The position numbers and the translations under genes were made by a program. This document shows, piece by piece, positions 25,644-34,312 of a DNA stretch of 64,000 nt. The notes beneath the pieces were generated by a model. The model ran no database searches. It saw only the letters and a program-made list of their open reading frames with translations, and had not been told where the DNA came from. Within the stretch, counting starts at the first letter, position 1. Each line of letters starts with the position of its first letter. The stretch is from contig NZ_FNGS01000004.1 of assembly GCF_900103285.1 (NCBI RefSeq), forward strand, positions 601,960 through 665,959, read 5' to 3'. The DNA comes from Siphonobacter aquaeclarae. Its GTDB lineage: Bacteria; Bacteroidota; Bacteroidia; Cytophagales; Spirosomataceae.

Positions 25644-26981
25644 ATGGAAGTACCGACCCTTACACCCCGCAACCGATTTTCTTCGTTGATGGACCAATCC
25701 CTGCCGGAGTCGCACGCAACGGTGCCGGTACCGGAAGGGGCGGGCGCCTGGCGGAAATTTCTGGCCTTCGCCGGACCCGGCCTCATGGTAGCCGTAGGCT
25801 ACATGGACCCGGGCAACTGGGCGACAGACATCGCCGGCGGCGCGCGCTTCGGCTATACCCTTCTGTCTGTTATCCTGATTTCCAATCTGTTTGCCATGAT
25901 TTTGCAGCACCTGGCCGTGAAGCTGGGGATTGCTACCGGCCGCGACCTGGCGCAGGCCTGCCGGGACCAGTTTTCCCGCCCCGTCGGCCTTACGCTGTGG
26001 GTTCTGGCGGAAATTGCGATTGCTGCAACAGACGTTGCCGAAGTACTCGGTTCAGCGCTGGCCCTGAACCTGCTCTTCGGCCTGCCGCTGACGCTCGGCG
26101 TGCTCGTTACGATTCTCGATGTATTTGTAATTCTGTGGTTTCAGAACCGGGGCTTCCGGGTGCTGGAGAGCATCGTCGGCGGGCTGATCGCCGTCATTCT
26201 GGTGTGTTTTGTTTACCAGATGATCGTTTCCCATCCCAGCCTGCCGGCCGTCGCGCAAAACCTCCTGCCCAAGCCGGAAATCGTCACCAATCCCTCCATG
26301 CTGTATGTAGCGATCGGGATTCTGGGGGCGACGGTCATGCCGCATAACCTGTACCTGCACAGCAGCATCGTTCAGACGCGCAGCTATTCCCGGACGTCTG
26401 CCGGCAAAAAGGAAGCCATCAAGTTCGCGACCCTGGATTCGACGCTGTCGCTCTTTCTTGCCTTTTTCATCAATTCAGCTATTCTGATCGTGGCGGCCGC
26501 CGCGTTCCATACTTCCGGCAATCACGACGTCGCGGATATTACCGATGCGCACCGTCTCCTCGACCCCATTCTCGGCGTCAAACTGGCGAGCGTTTCCTTT
26601 GCCGTGGCGCTGCTGGCGGCAGGCCAAAACTCCACGCTCACCGGTACGCTGGCCGGCCAGATCGTGATGGAAGGTTTTCTGAACCTGCGGCTCAAACCCT
26701 GGGTGCGGCGCCTCCTGACGCGGTCCATCGCCGTCATTCCCGCTTTTTTTGCTACCCTCTGGTACGGCGAAAAAGGGACATCGGAACTGCTGGTATTCAG
26801 CCAGGTGGTCTTGTCCGTGCAGTTGAGTTTCGCGGTTATTCCATTGGTGTGGTTTACCTCCCGGTCGGATATCATGGGACGGTTTGTCAATGCCGCCTGG
26901 CTCCGGTTAGCGAGCTGGGCAATCGCAGCGGTGATTCTGGTACTGAACGTTTACCTGATTTATTCGTCGGTCGACCTGTAA
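25644..26981 (+). CDS. mntH: Nramp family Mn2+/Fe2+ transporter
   Basis: This 445-residue transporter has about eleven membrane helices. The metal-binding motif of helix 1 is intact (GYMDPGNWATDIAGGARFGY, with the DPGN motif), and helix 6 carries the ATVMPHNLYLHSSIVQTR block with MPHN. Nramp proteins import Mn2+ or Fe2+ with protons. A polar N-terminal extension of about 30 residues precedes the first helix. Its divergence from an MntR-type gene and the operator between them point to manganese. The ATG at 25644 follows the promoter directly. The gene ends before a strong bidirectional terminator. Confidence 0.95.
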   Translation: MEVPTLTPRNRFSSLMDQSLPESHATVPVPEGAGAWRKFLAFAGPGLMVAVGYMDPGNWATDIAGGARFGYTLLSVILISNLFAMILQHLAVKLGIATGRDLAQACRDQFSRPVGLTLWVLAEIAIAATDVAEVLGSALALNLLFGLPLTLGVLVTILDVFVILWFQNRGFRVLESIVGGLIAVILVCFVYQMIVSHPSLPAVAQNLLPKPEIVTNPSMLYVAIGILGATVMPHNLYLHSSIVQTRSYSRTSAGKKEAIKFATLDSTLSLFLAFFINSAILIVAAAAFHTSGNHDVADITDAHRLLDPILGVKLASVSFAVALLAAGQNSTLTGTLAGQIVMEGFLNLRLKPWVRRLLTRSIAVIPAFFATLWYGEKGTSELLVFSQVVLSVQLSFAVIPLVWFTSRSDIMGRFVNAAWLRLASWAIAAVILVLNVYLIYSSVDL

Positions 26982-26997
26982 AAGCCTGAAATACAAG

Positions 26998-27029
26998 AAG
27001 GCCGGCCCGGAAATCTCCGGGCCGGCCTT
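26998..27029. terminator. Bidirectional terminator between mntH and the GH88 gene
   Basis: AAGGCCGGCCCGG (26998-27010) pairs perfectly with CCGGGCCGGCCTT (27017-27029), 13 bp with a 6-base loop, followed by TCTCTTTG on the plus strand. It lies between the convergent mntH and GH88 genes. Confidence 0.85.
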
Positions 27030-27046
27030 TCTCTTTGTATCAAACC

Positions 27047-28231
27047 TTACTTCTTCAGCTTGTCATAGCGCATCAGGCCTTCTATGTAGTAGTAATCGGC
27101 GTATACCAGGGGTACGTCGATTTCCGAGTTACCCGGCTTGTGGCCCACGCTGTGCTTGAGGACAAAGTTGCCGTTTTCCCCCAGATTGGCTTTGTATGCC
27201 GGGGTGGAGAGGCTTTGCAGCATCTTTTCGGCAGCGGCAAAGTACTCCTTGCCCTTCGCGCCTTTGGTGTATCCGCTCAGTTCGAGCAGCGCGGATGCCG
27301 TAATCGCTCCGGCGGAAGCGTCACGCTCTTCGTTCGGAATATTGGGCGCATTGAAATCCCAGTACGGAATCTTGTCGGCCGGCAGGTTCGGGTGCGACAG
27401 GTAGAAATCGGCAATTTTCTGTGCCTGGGCGAGGTATTTTTTGTCCTTCGTTTCCCGGTACATCACCGTGTATCCATACAAGCCCCAGGCCTGGCCGCGT
27501 GCCCAGGCCGACTCCTGTGCGTAGCCCTGGTGGGTTGTCCGCAGCAGTACTTCGCCGTTCGGACCGTAGCATACCACGTGGTAGCTGGATCCGTCCGGGC
27601 GGAAATGGTTTTTCAGGGTATTGTCGGCATGGGTAATGCAGATATTGTACAGGCTCTTGTCTCCCGATTCCTTCGCTGCCCAAAAGAGAAATTCCAGATT
27701 CATCATGTTATCGATGATGACAGGGTATTCGTAGCGCTTTCCGTCGCGGCTCTTGAAACCGTCCCACGACTTGATCAGGCCTACTTTGGGATCGAAGCGG
27801 GTAGCGAGCGACTTCGCACCGGTCAGCAATACCTGCTTGTATTCCGGGTTTTTCGTCAGCCGGTACCCGTTTCCGAACGAGCAGTACAGCATGAAACCCA
27901 GGTCATGGGTATGCGTATTGTACTGTTCTTTCGTGATGGGAGCCGTCCATTTCTCGGCCAGCGCCTTCATCGCGGGGTTTTTCGAGTATTCGTACAGGTA
28001 CCAGAGGTTTCCGCCGAAAAATCCGCTGCACCACCAGTCGGATTTCATGTCGCGCAGACTTCCGTCGGCGTTCAGGGAATGGGGAATTTTTTCGGTAGAC
28101 GTCCGGGCTTTATCCGCCAGCGTCAATTGATTTTCAGCGAATAGAAGTTCCGCTTTCGGAACGAGAGAGGGCGCCTTGGCAGCGATGACCAGTCCGGCCG
28201 CGACGGCCAGGGCAGCTAATGATTTGTTCAT
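27047..28231 (-). CDS. Glycoside hydrolase family 88 (unsaturated uronyl hydrolase)
   Basis: This 394-residue protein has a signal peptide (MNKSLAALAVAAGLVIAAKA), chosen by the ATG at 28231. The (alpha/alpha)6 GH88 core shows THTHDLGFMLYCSFGNGYRL, where the Asp is a catalytic candidate, and YPVIIDNMMNLEFLFWAA with the second Asp; AQESAWARGQAWGLYGYTVM is also typical. GH88 enzymes release unsaturated (4,5-unsaturated) uronic acids from the ends of oligosaccharides made by polysaccharide lyases. The next gene downstream in the pathway, kduI, lies 60 bases upstream on the same strand and is presumably co-transcribed. Pectin-, glycosaminoglycan- or ulvan-derived oligomers are possible substrates. 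Confidence 0.92.
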   Translation of the reverse strand: MNKSLAALAVAAGLVIAAKAPSLVPKAELLFAENQLTLADKARTSTEKIPHSLNADGSLRDMKSDWWCSGFFGGNLWYLYEYSKNPAMKALAEKWTAPITKEQYNTHTHDLGFMLYCSFGNGYRLTKNPEYKQVLLTGAKSLATRFDPKVGLIKSWDGFKSRDGKRYEYPVIIDNMMNLEFLFWAAKESGDKSLYNICITHADNTLKNHFRPDGSSYHVVCYGPNGEVLLRTTHQGYAQESAWARGQAWGLYGYTVMYRETKDKKYLAQAQKIADFYLSHPNLPADKIPYWDFNAPNIPNEERDASAGAITASALLELSGYTKGAKGKEYFAAAEKMLQSLSTPAYKANLGENGNFVLKHSVGHKPGNSEIDVPLVYADYYYIEGLMRYDKLKK

Positions 28232-28291
28232 CCAGGGATCGTTATAGTCGGGTAATCGGAACGGGCGGGCCGGAAATACGGTCCGCGGCAA

Positions 28292-29122
28292 TCAACGGAG
28301 GTCTTCCAGCGGAGCCGGGTCCATATCGGTATACGTGTAGTTTTCACCGGCCATCGCCCAGATAAACGAATACGCCGAAGTACCGGCGCCGGAGTGAATC
28401 GACCACGGCGGCGACAAAATCGCCTGGTAATTATCCACCAGCAGGTGGCGGGTTTGCTGCGGCTGCCCCATGAAGTGGAATACCCGCTGACCCTGAGGTA
28501 CGTCGAAGTAGAAGTAGGCTTCCATCCGGCGGTCGTGTACGTGCGACGGCATGGTATTCCACACACTACCGGTATTCAGAATCGTGAGGCCCATGACGAG
28601 CTGGCAGGATTCCAGCCCTTCCGCGTGGATATACTTGTAAATGGTGCGTTCGTTGGACGTTTCCAGCGTGCCTGCCTTGACGGGAGAGGCCCCGTCTCGG
28701 GTCAGTTTTGCCGTCGGGCATACCCGGTGCGCCGGCGTAGACGCCAGGTAAAACACGGCCGGATTCGCAGCATCCGTACTGGCAAACCGGACATCGGCTG
28801 TTCCTTTGCCTATGTAGAGGGCTTCGAGCTTCTCCAGTTCATACCGCTCTCCGCCGGCCGTCACCACGCCGGGGCCGCCAACATTGATAATGCCCAGCTC
28901 GCGGCGTTCCAGAAAATAATCGGCACGCAGCTGCTCGTAAGTCGGCAGGGATAACTCCCCGCTGACGGGTTTTACTCCGCCGACAATAAAGCGGTCGTAA
29001 TGCGAGTAAGTAAAGTGAAACTGATCGGCGGCGATGACATTCTCGATCAGAAATTGGTCCCGGAGGCGTTCGGTATCGTAGTGCCGGACGTCGTCGGGAT
29101 GATGCGCATAACGGGTCTGCAT
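28292..29122 (-). CDS. kduI: 5-dehydro-4-deoxy-D-glucuronate isomerase
   Basis: This 276-residue cupin protein starts at the ATG at 29122 (MQTRYAHHPDDVRHYDT). It has the zinc site of KduI: WNTMPSHVHDRRMEAYFYF supplies two His and a Glu, and PPWSIHSGAGTSAYSFIWAM the fourth ligand. KduI converts 5-keto-4-deoxyuronate, which arises from unsaturated uronates, to 3-deoxy-D-glycero-2,5-hexodiulosonate. It is paired with the GH88 gene downstream, and KDG kinase and KDPG aldolase lie 3.4-5 kb away. The next pathway enzyme, KduD, is not found in the window. Confidence 0.95.
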   Translation of the reverse strand: MQTRYAHHPDDVRHYDTERLRDQFLIENVIAADQFHFTYSHYDRFIVGGVKPVSGELSLPTYEQLRADYFLERRELGIINVGGPGVVTAGGERYELEKLEALYIGKGTADVRFASTDAANPAVFYLASTPAHRVCPTAKLTRDGASPVKAGTLETSNERTIYKYIHAEGLESCQLVMGLTILNTGSVWNTMPSHVHDRRMEAYFYFDVPQGQRVFHFMGQPQQTRHLLVDNYQAILSPPWSIHSGAGTSAYSFIWAMAGENYTYTDMDPAPLEDLR

Positions 29123-29203
29123 GATAAAAAATAATTGCTTTTGACAGGAAAGAGACGACGGGAGGCGGGAGTTACCCTTCAATTGAGGCGTTTATTCCAA
29201 TGT

Positions 29204-29285
29204 GCAATAGGCTTTAGGCTGTAAGCTATAAGCCATGCTTACCGGCTGTTGCCTATAGCCTAACGCCTATTGCTTAAAGCCTATC
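29204..29285. repeat. gctttaagcctatagc-word hairpin upstream of kduI
   Basis: GCAATAGGCTTTAGGCT (29204-29220) pairs with AGCCTAACGCCTATTGC (29257-29273), 16 of 17 positions, with further words (GTAAGCTATAAGCC, TTGCTTAAAGCCTAT) in the loop and tail. It lies between divergent genes, the kduI start and the ABC exporter start, so it is not an obvious terminator here. It belongs to the same word family as 35374-35456 and 48324-48437. Confidence 0.7.
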
Positions 29286-29315
29286 CTCCATAGCCACCAA
29301 CGAACCTTTCCGCAT

Positions 29316-29323
29316 TATCTTTG
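29316..29323 (+). promoter_or_regulatory. Candidate -7 promoter element of the ABC exporter gene
   Basis: TATCTTTG fits the Bacteroidota -7 consensus TAnnTTTG and lies 39 bases upstream of the exporter start codon. I see no TTTG element at the right distance upstream, so the promoter is only partly matched. Confidence 0.4.
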
Positions 29324-29362
29324 TTTGTCTGAACTACGGGCGGACTATCGACGACAACTACC

Positions 29363-31174
29363 TTGAAATCACTTGCATACCTCAACAAATACCTGTGGAA
29401 GTACAAAGGCATGCTTTTATTAGGCACCCTTTTCACAGTTATTTCGAACTTATTCGGCATTATTCCGGCGCAAATCGTCCGGCATGCCCTCGACCTCGTC
29501 AAAGAAACACTCGATCTGTATTCGCTTTTTGACGGGACGAAGGTGCAGGCTTCGATGTACGAGAGTTTCGCTTTCAATATCCTGGTATACGGGCTGCTGA
29601 TTATCGCGATGGCGCTCCTGAAGGGCGTATTTCTCTTCCTCGTCCGCCAGACGCTCATTGTGATGTCGCGGATGATCGAGTACGACCTCAAAAGCGAAAT
29701 CTACGCGCATTACCAGACTCTTCCGCTGAGCTTTTACCGCCGGCACAACACGGGCGACCTCATGGCCCGTATCTCCGAAGACGTTTCCAAAGTCCGGATG
29801 TATGTGGGTCCCAGTATCATGTACGGCCTCAACCTGATTACCCTTTTCATCATGGTGATCAGCTACATGGTTTCTGTCAGCCCGAAATTGACGATGTATG
29901 TACTGCTGCCGCTACCGGTTTTGTCGGTGAGTATCTTCTTCGTGTCAAGTATTATCAACAAGCGTTCGGAAGAAATCCAGCGGAACCTCTCCCAGCTTTC
30001 TACCAATGCGCAGGAGGCCTTTTCCGGTATCCGGGTGCTGAAAGCCTATGTCCAGGAAACGTTTTCGACGAAGCAGTTTGCGGAACAATCCGACAGCTAC
30101 CGGCATAAATCCCTGAACCTGACGAAAGTAGACGCATTATTTACCCCGCTGATTTTCCTGCTGGTCGGGCTTTCAAACGTGCTTTGCGTGTACGTCGGCG
30201 GGCAGGAAGTCATCGCCGGCCGACTGACACCCGGAAATATCGCCGAGTTTCTCATTTACGTCAACATGCTGACCTGGCCGGTGACGGCCCTCGGCTGGAC
30301 TACCTCCCAAACCCAGCGGGCAGCAGCTTCCCAGGAGCGTATCAATGAATTTCTCCGGGAAAAAACGGAAATCGTTTCGACCGAAAACCTGCAGAAAGAC
30401 ATCGCCGGTGACCTTCGTTTTGAACACGTGACCTTTATTTATCCCGACTCGGGTATCATCGCGTTGAAGAATTTCAGCCTGCATGTCAAAGCCGGGCAGA
30501 CGGTCGCCATTCTCGGCGGTACCGGTTCCGGAAAGAGTACCCTGGCCAACCTGCTGCTGCGGATGTACGACGTATCGTCCGGAACGATCCGCATCGACAA
30601 CGAGCCTATCCAGGCCTACGACCTGCACGATCTGAGACGGCAGATGGGTTATGTACCGCAGGATGTTTTTCTGTTCTCCGAAACGATTTCAAATAACGTC
30701 CGTTTCGGCCTGCCGCAGCTTTCGGAAGAAAAAGTGGTACAGGCGACCAAAGACGCCGATCTCTACGGCAATATCCAGGACTTTCCGGAAGGTTTCGGGA
30801 CGAAAATCGGCGAACGGGGTATTACCCTCTCCGGCGGACAGAAACAGCGCCTCAGCATCGCCCGGGCCATCGCGCGGGAACCGAAGGTACTCATCCTCGA
30901 CGACTGCCTTTCGGCGGTTGATACCCAGACCGAAGCGACCATCCTCGACAACCTGAAAGGCATCATGGACAACCGTACGTCGGTCATCATCAGCCACCGG
31001 GTTTCGTCGGCGCGGCTCGCCGATCAGATTGTACTGCTCGACGACGGGCAGATTGTCGAACAGGGTACGCACGAGGATCTTATGACCCGCAACGGCCTCT
31101 ACAAAGAACTGTACGACAAGCAGTTACAAAGCGAAGAAATTACTTCTGAAGAAGACGATCAGGCAAACGCCTGA
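29363..31174 (+). CDS. ABC exporter, fused membrane and ATP-binding domains
   Basis: This is a 603-residue half-transporter of the MsbA/LmrA type. Six membrane helices occupy about residues 15-310. The nucleotide-binding domain (about 345-590) has Walker A GGTGSGKST, Q-loop YVPQDVFLFS, signature LSGGQKQR, Walker B VLILDDCLSAVD and the H-loop ISHR. It should work as a homodimer exporting a lipid or drug. The start appears to be TTG at 29363, which gives the natural N-terminus; the nearest ATG would remove 16 residues. It overlaps the convergent LysE gene by 16 bases. Confidence 0.93.
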   Translation: MKSLAYLNKYLWKYKGMLLLGTLFTVISNLFGIIPAQIVRHALDLVKETLDLYSLFDGTKVQASMYESFAFNILVYGLLIIAMALLKGVFLFLVRQTLIVMSRMIEYDLKSEIYAHYQTLPLSFYRRHNTGDLMARISEDVSKVRMYVGPSIMYGLNLITLFIMVISYMVSVSPKLTMYVLLPLPVLSVSIFFVSSIINKRSEEIQRNLSQLSTNAQEAFSGIRVLKAYVQETFSTKQFAEQSDSYRHKSLNLTKVDALFTPLIFLLVGLSNVLCVYVGGQEVIAGRLTPGNIAEFLIYVNMLTWPVTALGWTTSQTQRAAASQERINEFLREKTEIVSTENLQKDIAGDLRFEHVTFIYPDSGIIALKNFSLHVKAGQTVAILGGTGSGKSTLANLLLRMYDVSSGTIRIDNEPIQAYDLHDLRRQMGYVPQDVFLFSETISNNVRFGLPQLSEEKVVQATKDADLYGNIQDFPEGFGTKIGERGITLSGGQKQRLSIARAIAREPKVLILDDCLSAVDTQTEATILDNLKGIMDNRTSVIISHRVSSARLADQIVLLDDGQIVEQGTHEDLMTRNGLYKELYDKQLQSEEITSEEDDQANA

Positions 31175-31791
31175 ACCGCCTGCCACACGCCCAGCGCGAT
31201 GAACCCCCAGCCCATGAGTAATTGAATGGTATGCGGGTTGACGCGGTCCAGGATGCGGTCGCGGTGGCGATCTGTCATCATCGCGTAGACGCCGTTCATG
31301 CAAAAGGAACCGGCCGTCGCGCCGACCACAAATGCCAGCTCATCTGAAAAGGTATTCAGGGCCAGTCCCGGTTTGCTGTTGAACCAGACGGCCGTCACGA
31401 GCCAGAACGGTATCAGCTGCGGATTGAACAGGTTGAGAAAGAGTGCGCGGGCAAAGGCCGAACCGTCGGCGGGAAGGGAGTCTTCTTCCGTTTGCTCCTG
31501 CTCCGCGGTTTTTTTCCGGAGAATCAGCCAGCCGATCAGCAGCAGCAACGGTATCGCTGACCATTGAAACCAGATCAGTATATCCGGTACATCCTGCAGC
31601 CAGCGTACGCCGTGGATCGCCAGGACACTACCGGCAATCTCCGGCAGTGATGCCCCGACCGACGCCCATACGCCCACGCGCAGGTTGCGCTGGATGACCG
31701 ACTGGACCACGCTTAACTTCACCGGTCCCGGATACATCGATCCGAAAAAACCGACGGCAAACGCCGCGGCAAACAGAAACAGCACCTTCAT
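31159..31791 (-). CDS. LysE family exporter (first of a tandem pair)
   Basis: This 210-residue protein has six membrane helices. The N-terminal block GSMYPGPVKLSVVQSVIQRN and the following VGASLPEIAGS match LysE/RhtB exporters, which move amino acids or similar small molecules out of the cell. It ends inside the ABC exporter gene on the other strand (16-base overlap). A paralog of the same length starts 43 bases upstream, and both share the PGPV-LSV-Q-V pattern, indicating tandem duplication followed by divergence. Confidence 0.88.
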   Translation of the reverse strand: MKVLFLFAAAFAVGFFGSMYPGPVKLSVVQSVIQRNLRVGVWASVGASLPEIAGSVLAIHGVRWLQDVPDILIWFQWSAIPLLLLIGWLILRKKTAEQEQTEEDSLPADGSAFARALFLNLFNPQLIPFWLVTAVWFNSKPGLALNTFSDELAFVVGATAGSFCMNGVYAMMTDRHRDRILDRVNPHTIQLLMGWGFIALGVWQAVQAFA

Positions 31792-31834
31792 TTTTCCTCC
31801 GGAATACCCTGTTCCTCAAACAGAAACGGGGTCA

Positions 31835-32467
31835 TTATTGGTTTCTGAGAAGGTACAAAATTCCCTGCCAAAGCCCTACCCCGATAAAAAGTATTCCGAT
31901 GAGACGTTCCATCCACTCCACGCGCAGGTGGCGGAGGATGCGGTGCTGATAACGCGCCGTAAGCCTGGCATACGTGTATTGCAATAGAAAAGCCCCGAGG
32001 AAAGCGCCGGCAAGAAACGCGATCTGATCATAGCGATCTCCTACCCGGAGCAGGGGATAGCCACTGTATGTCAGTAAAATCGCAAACCAATAGGCGGGTA
32101 GCTGCCCGTTAAGGGCCGAAAGGGCGACGCCCTTGAAGAAGGAAACCGATTTCTGCTCCGGTTCCGGGACATCGGTTTTCGCCTGCCGCAAAAGCGTGAC
32201 GACGCCCATGCCGATCATCACCGGAATCATGAGCAACTGGAGCCGATTGAACCAGTAGGGATAGCGTTCGATCAACCGTACTCCCTGGAGCGCCACAAAA
32301 CCATACGGTATTTCTACCAACGCCCCACCGAGACCTATCCACAGCGCAGCGTGGAAATTTTTCCTCAATACTGCCTGAATCACAGACAGATTGACCGGCC
32401 CCGGGTGAATGGACCCCAGGAAGCTGATGAGAAACGTGGTACTGAAGAGAACGACTACTTTCAACAT
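31835..32467 (-). CDS. LysE family exporter (second of a tandem pair)
   Basis: This 210-residue paralog of the preceding gene has GSIHPGPVNLSVIQAVLRKN at the N-terminus and six predicted helices. The central cytoplasmic loop is short (LLRQAKTDVPEPEQKS). The substrate is unknown. It lies downstream of the KDPG aldolase gene, separated by a 72-base spacer with a repeat-word hairpin, so it may have its own promoter. Confidence 0.88.
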   Translation of the reverse strand: MLKVVVLFSTTFLISFLGSIHPGPVNLSVIQAVLRKNFHAALWIGLGGALVEIPYGFVALQGVRLIERYPYWFNRLQLLMIPVMIGMGVVTLLRQAKTDVPEPEQKSVSFFKGVALSALNGQLPAYWFAILLTYSGYPLLRVGDRYDQIAFLAGAFLGAFLLQYTYARLTARYQHRILRHLRVEWMERLIGILFIGVGLWQGILYLLRNQ

Positions 32468-32481
32468 TTAAAAAGCTTGGG

Positions 32482-32524
32482 GCATGGAGCAGAGGGCATG
32501 GGGCGAAAGCCCTCTGCTCCATGC
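32482..32524. terminator. gggcatggagcagaggg-word hairpin after the KDPG aldolase gene
   Basis: GCATGGAGCAGAGGGC (32482-32497) pairs perfectly with GCCCTCTGCTCCATGC (32509-32524), 16 bp with an 11-base loop. More of the word (TCCATGCCCTCTGC) continues to 32538, just short of the minus-strand aldolase stop at 32540. It is a likely terminator for that gene. The same word occurs at 6981-7041 and inside the cytochrome c gene at 5061-5083. Confidence 0.75.
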
Positions 32525-32539
32525 TCCATGCCCTCTGCA

Positions 32540-33205
32540 CTATTGCACTGACTTCGCCACCCGGACCGCTTCGGCTATCCGTTCGGCTACCGCCGTCCAT
32601 TCGTTGGCTTCGACGAGTTTTTTCGGGAAAAGCTGTGAACCCATCCCTACGCCGCGTACGCCGGCATCGAACCAGCTTTTCAGACTGGCTTCGGTAGGTT
32701 CAACGCCACCCGTCACGACAATATCGGTCCACGGCATCGGGCCCTTGATTGCCTTGACAAACTCGGGGGAGGTCGCCTGACCCGGGAAAAGCTTCACGAT
32801 TTCAGCGCCCCATTCTTCTGCCTGGGAAATCTCGGAAAGCGTAAAACAGCCCGGCATCCAACCGATTTTCCGGCGGTTGCAGGTAATCGCGACTTCCTGC
32901 TGGAGGACCGGCGCGACGACAAAGTCGGCGCCCAGCTGAATAAACAGTGTCGCAGAAGCGGCGTCCATGATGGTACCCGCACCGATCACCATATCCGGGA
33001 AATTCTTCTTCCCGAATTTCCGGAGTTCGGAGTAGGTCTCATGTGCGAAATCCCCGCGGTTGGTGAATTCGCAGATCCGGATGCCGCCTTCGTAGCAGGC
33101 GGTCAGAATTTTTTTACAGACTTCAAGGTCAGCGTGGTGGAAAATCGGCATAATCGGATTTTCCAGCAGCGTCTGGTATACCTGAAGCCGGGTGAAACTT
33201 GCCAT
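32540..33205 (-). CDS. eda: 2-dehydro-3-deoxyphosphogluconate (KDPG) aldolase
   Basis: This is a 221-residue class I aldolase with a TIM barrel. The Schiff-base lysine is in VKLFPGQATSPEFV, and the conserved acid is in RICEFTNRGDFAHE; VIGAGTIMDAASATLFIQLG and GCFTLSEI are also family blocks. It splits KDPG into pyruvate and glyceraldehyde 3-phosphate, the last step of uronate and Entner-Doudoroff catabolism. It lies 25 bases downstream of the KDG kinase gene, so the two form an operon and encode consecutive reactions. Confidence 0.94.
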   Translation of the reverse strand: MASFTRLQVYQTLLENPIMPIFHHADLEVCKKILTACYEGGIRICEFTNRGDFAHETYSELRKFGKKNFPDMVIGAGTIMDAASATLFIQLGADFVVAPVLQQEVAITCNRRKIGWMPGCFTLSEISQAEEWGAEIVKLFPGQATSPEFVKAIKGPMPWTDIVVTGGVEPTEASLKSWFDAGVRGVGMGSQLFPKKLVEANEWTAVAERIAEAVRVAKSVQ

Positions 33206-33230
33206 ATTGATTAATTCTGTTGTCGAAAAA

Positions 33231-34238
33231 TTATCGGCTGAGGCGGCCGCTGCCGTCTCCGCTCATGACGGTTTCGATTTCGGCGACCGTCACCAGGTTG
33301 AAATCGCCCTCGACGCTGTGCTTGAGCGCACCCGCGGCGGTAGCGAAGTCTATGGATTTCTGGTCGGTGAAACCGTTGACCTGTCCGTAGATAAAGCCCG
33401 CCATGAAGGCGTCTCCGCCACCGATGCGGTCGACCATCGGAAACATTTCATGAACAGGTGTCTGGAACAGGCGTTCACCGTTCCAAATCCGGCCGGAAAG
33501 GGTATTGTTCGTAGCAGAAACCGATCCGCGCTTCGTATTGATGACCTTCTTCACCCGTGGAAACCGCTTCTGAATCTGTTTGCAGACCGACACAAACCCT
33601 GGTTCATTGTTAACCGGAACGATACCGAAAAGTTCTTCGGCATCGCCTTTTCCGCAAACAATGATATCACAACCTTCCGTGAGTTCGGTCATGACATCCG
33701 CGGCTTCGCGCCCCCATTTCCAGAGGTTCTTGCGGGAATTGACGTCGGCCGAAACTGTGATACCCAGCCGGTTGGCCGTCGCGACAGCCTGCTTGCATGC
33801 CAGGTATGCCCCTTCGGAAATCGCCGGGGAAATCCCGGTAAAGTGGAACCACCGGGCATCGGCGAGGATTTCTTCCCAGTTAAACGCCGCCGGGTCCAGC
33901 TGGGCAAAAGCCGAGTTGGTCCGGTCGTAGATAATCCGGCTTGCGCGCATCATAGCGCCTGTTTCGAGAAAGTAGGTACCGATGCGATCGCCCTGAAAGA
34001 GAATATCCCGGGTATCCACGCCGTAGCGCCGGTAGGCCGCTGCCGCTGCGTAGCCCCAGTCGTTATCCGGAAACTGCGTGACGTGGCTGGCCGGAACACC
34101 AAGGTAAGCCAGTGCTGCCGACACGTTGGCTTCCCCTCCGCCAAAATTAACATTCAGGCTGGTGGACTGTACAAAACGGGCGAAGCCGGGCGTGCTGAGC
34201 CGGAGCATGACCTCGCCGAAGGTGACAACTTTTTTCAT
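33231..34238 (-). CDS. kdgK: 2-dehydro-3-deoxygluconokinase (PfkB family)
   Basis: This is a 335-residue ribokinase-fold sugar kinase. The substrate loop NFGGGEANVSAALAYLG near the N-terminus and the signature DRIGGGDAFMAGFIYG, with the catalytic Asp, are clear. KDG kinase is the best call because of position: the aldolase that uses its product follows immediately, and KduI is 5 kb away. It phosphorylates 2-keto-3-deoxygluconate with ATP. Other PfkB substrates cannot be excluded by sequence alone. Confidence 0.9.
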   Translation of the reverse strand: MKKVVTFGEVMLRLSTPGFARFVQSTSLNVNFGGGEANVSAALAYLGVPASHVTQFPDNDWGYAAAAAYRRYGVDTRDILFQGDRIGTYFLETGAMMRASRIIYDRTNSAFAQLDPAAFNWEEILADARWFHFTGISPAISEGAYLACKQAVATANRLGITVSADVNSRKNLWKWGREAADVMTELTEGCDIIVCGKGDAEELFGIVPVNNEPGFVSVCKQIQKRFPRVKKVINTKRGSVSATNNTLSGRIWNGERLFQTPVHEMFPMVDRIGGGDAFMAGFIYGQVNGFTDQKSIDFATAAGALKHSVEGDFNLVTVAEIETVMSGDGSGRLSR

Positions 34239-34312
34239 GAAAGGTAGCGGCCGGTGCGGCCGCGTTTAACTATGAGACGCTGTTCTGCCTCGCCTACCCC
34301 GACACGGGCAGG

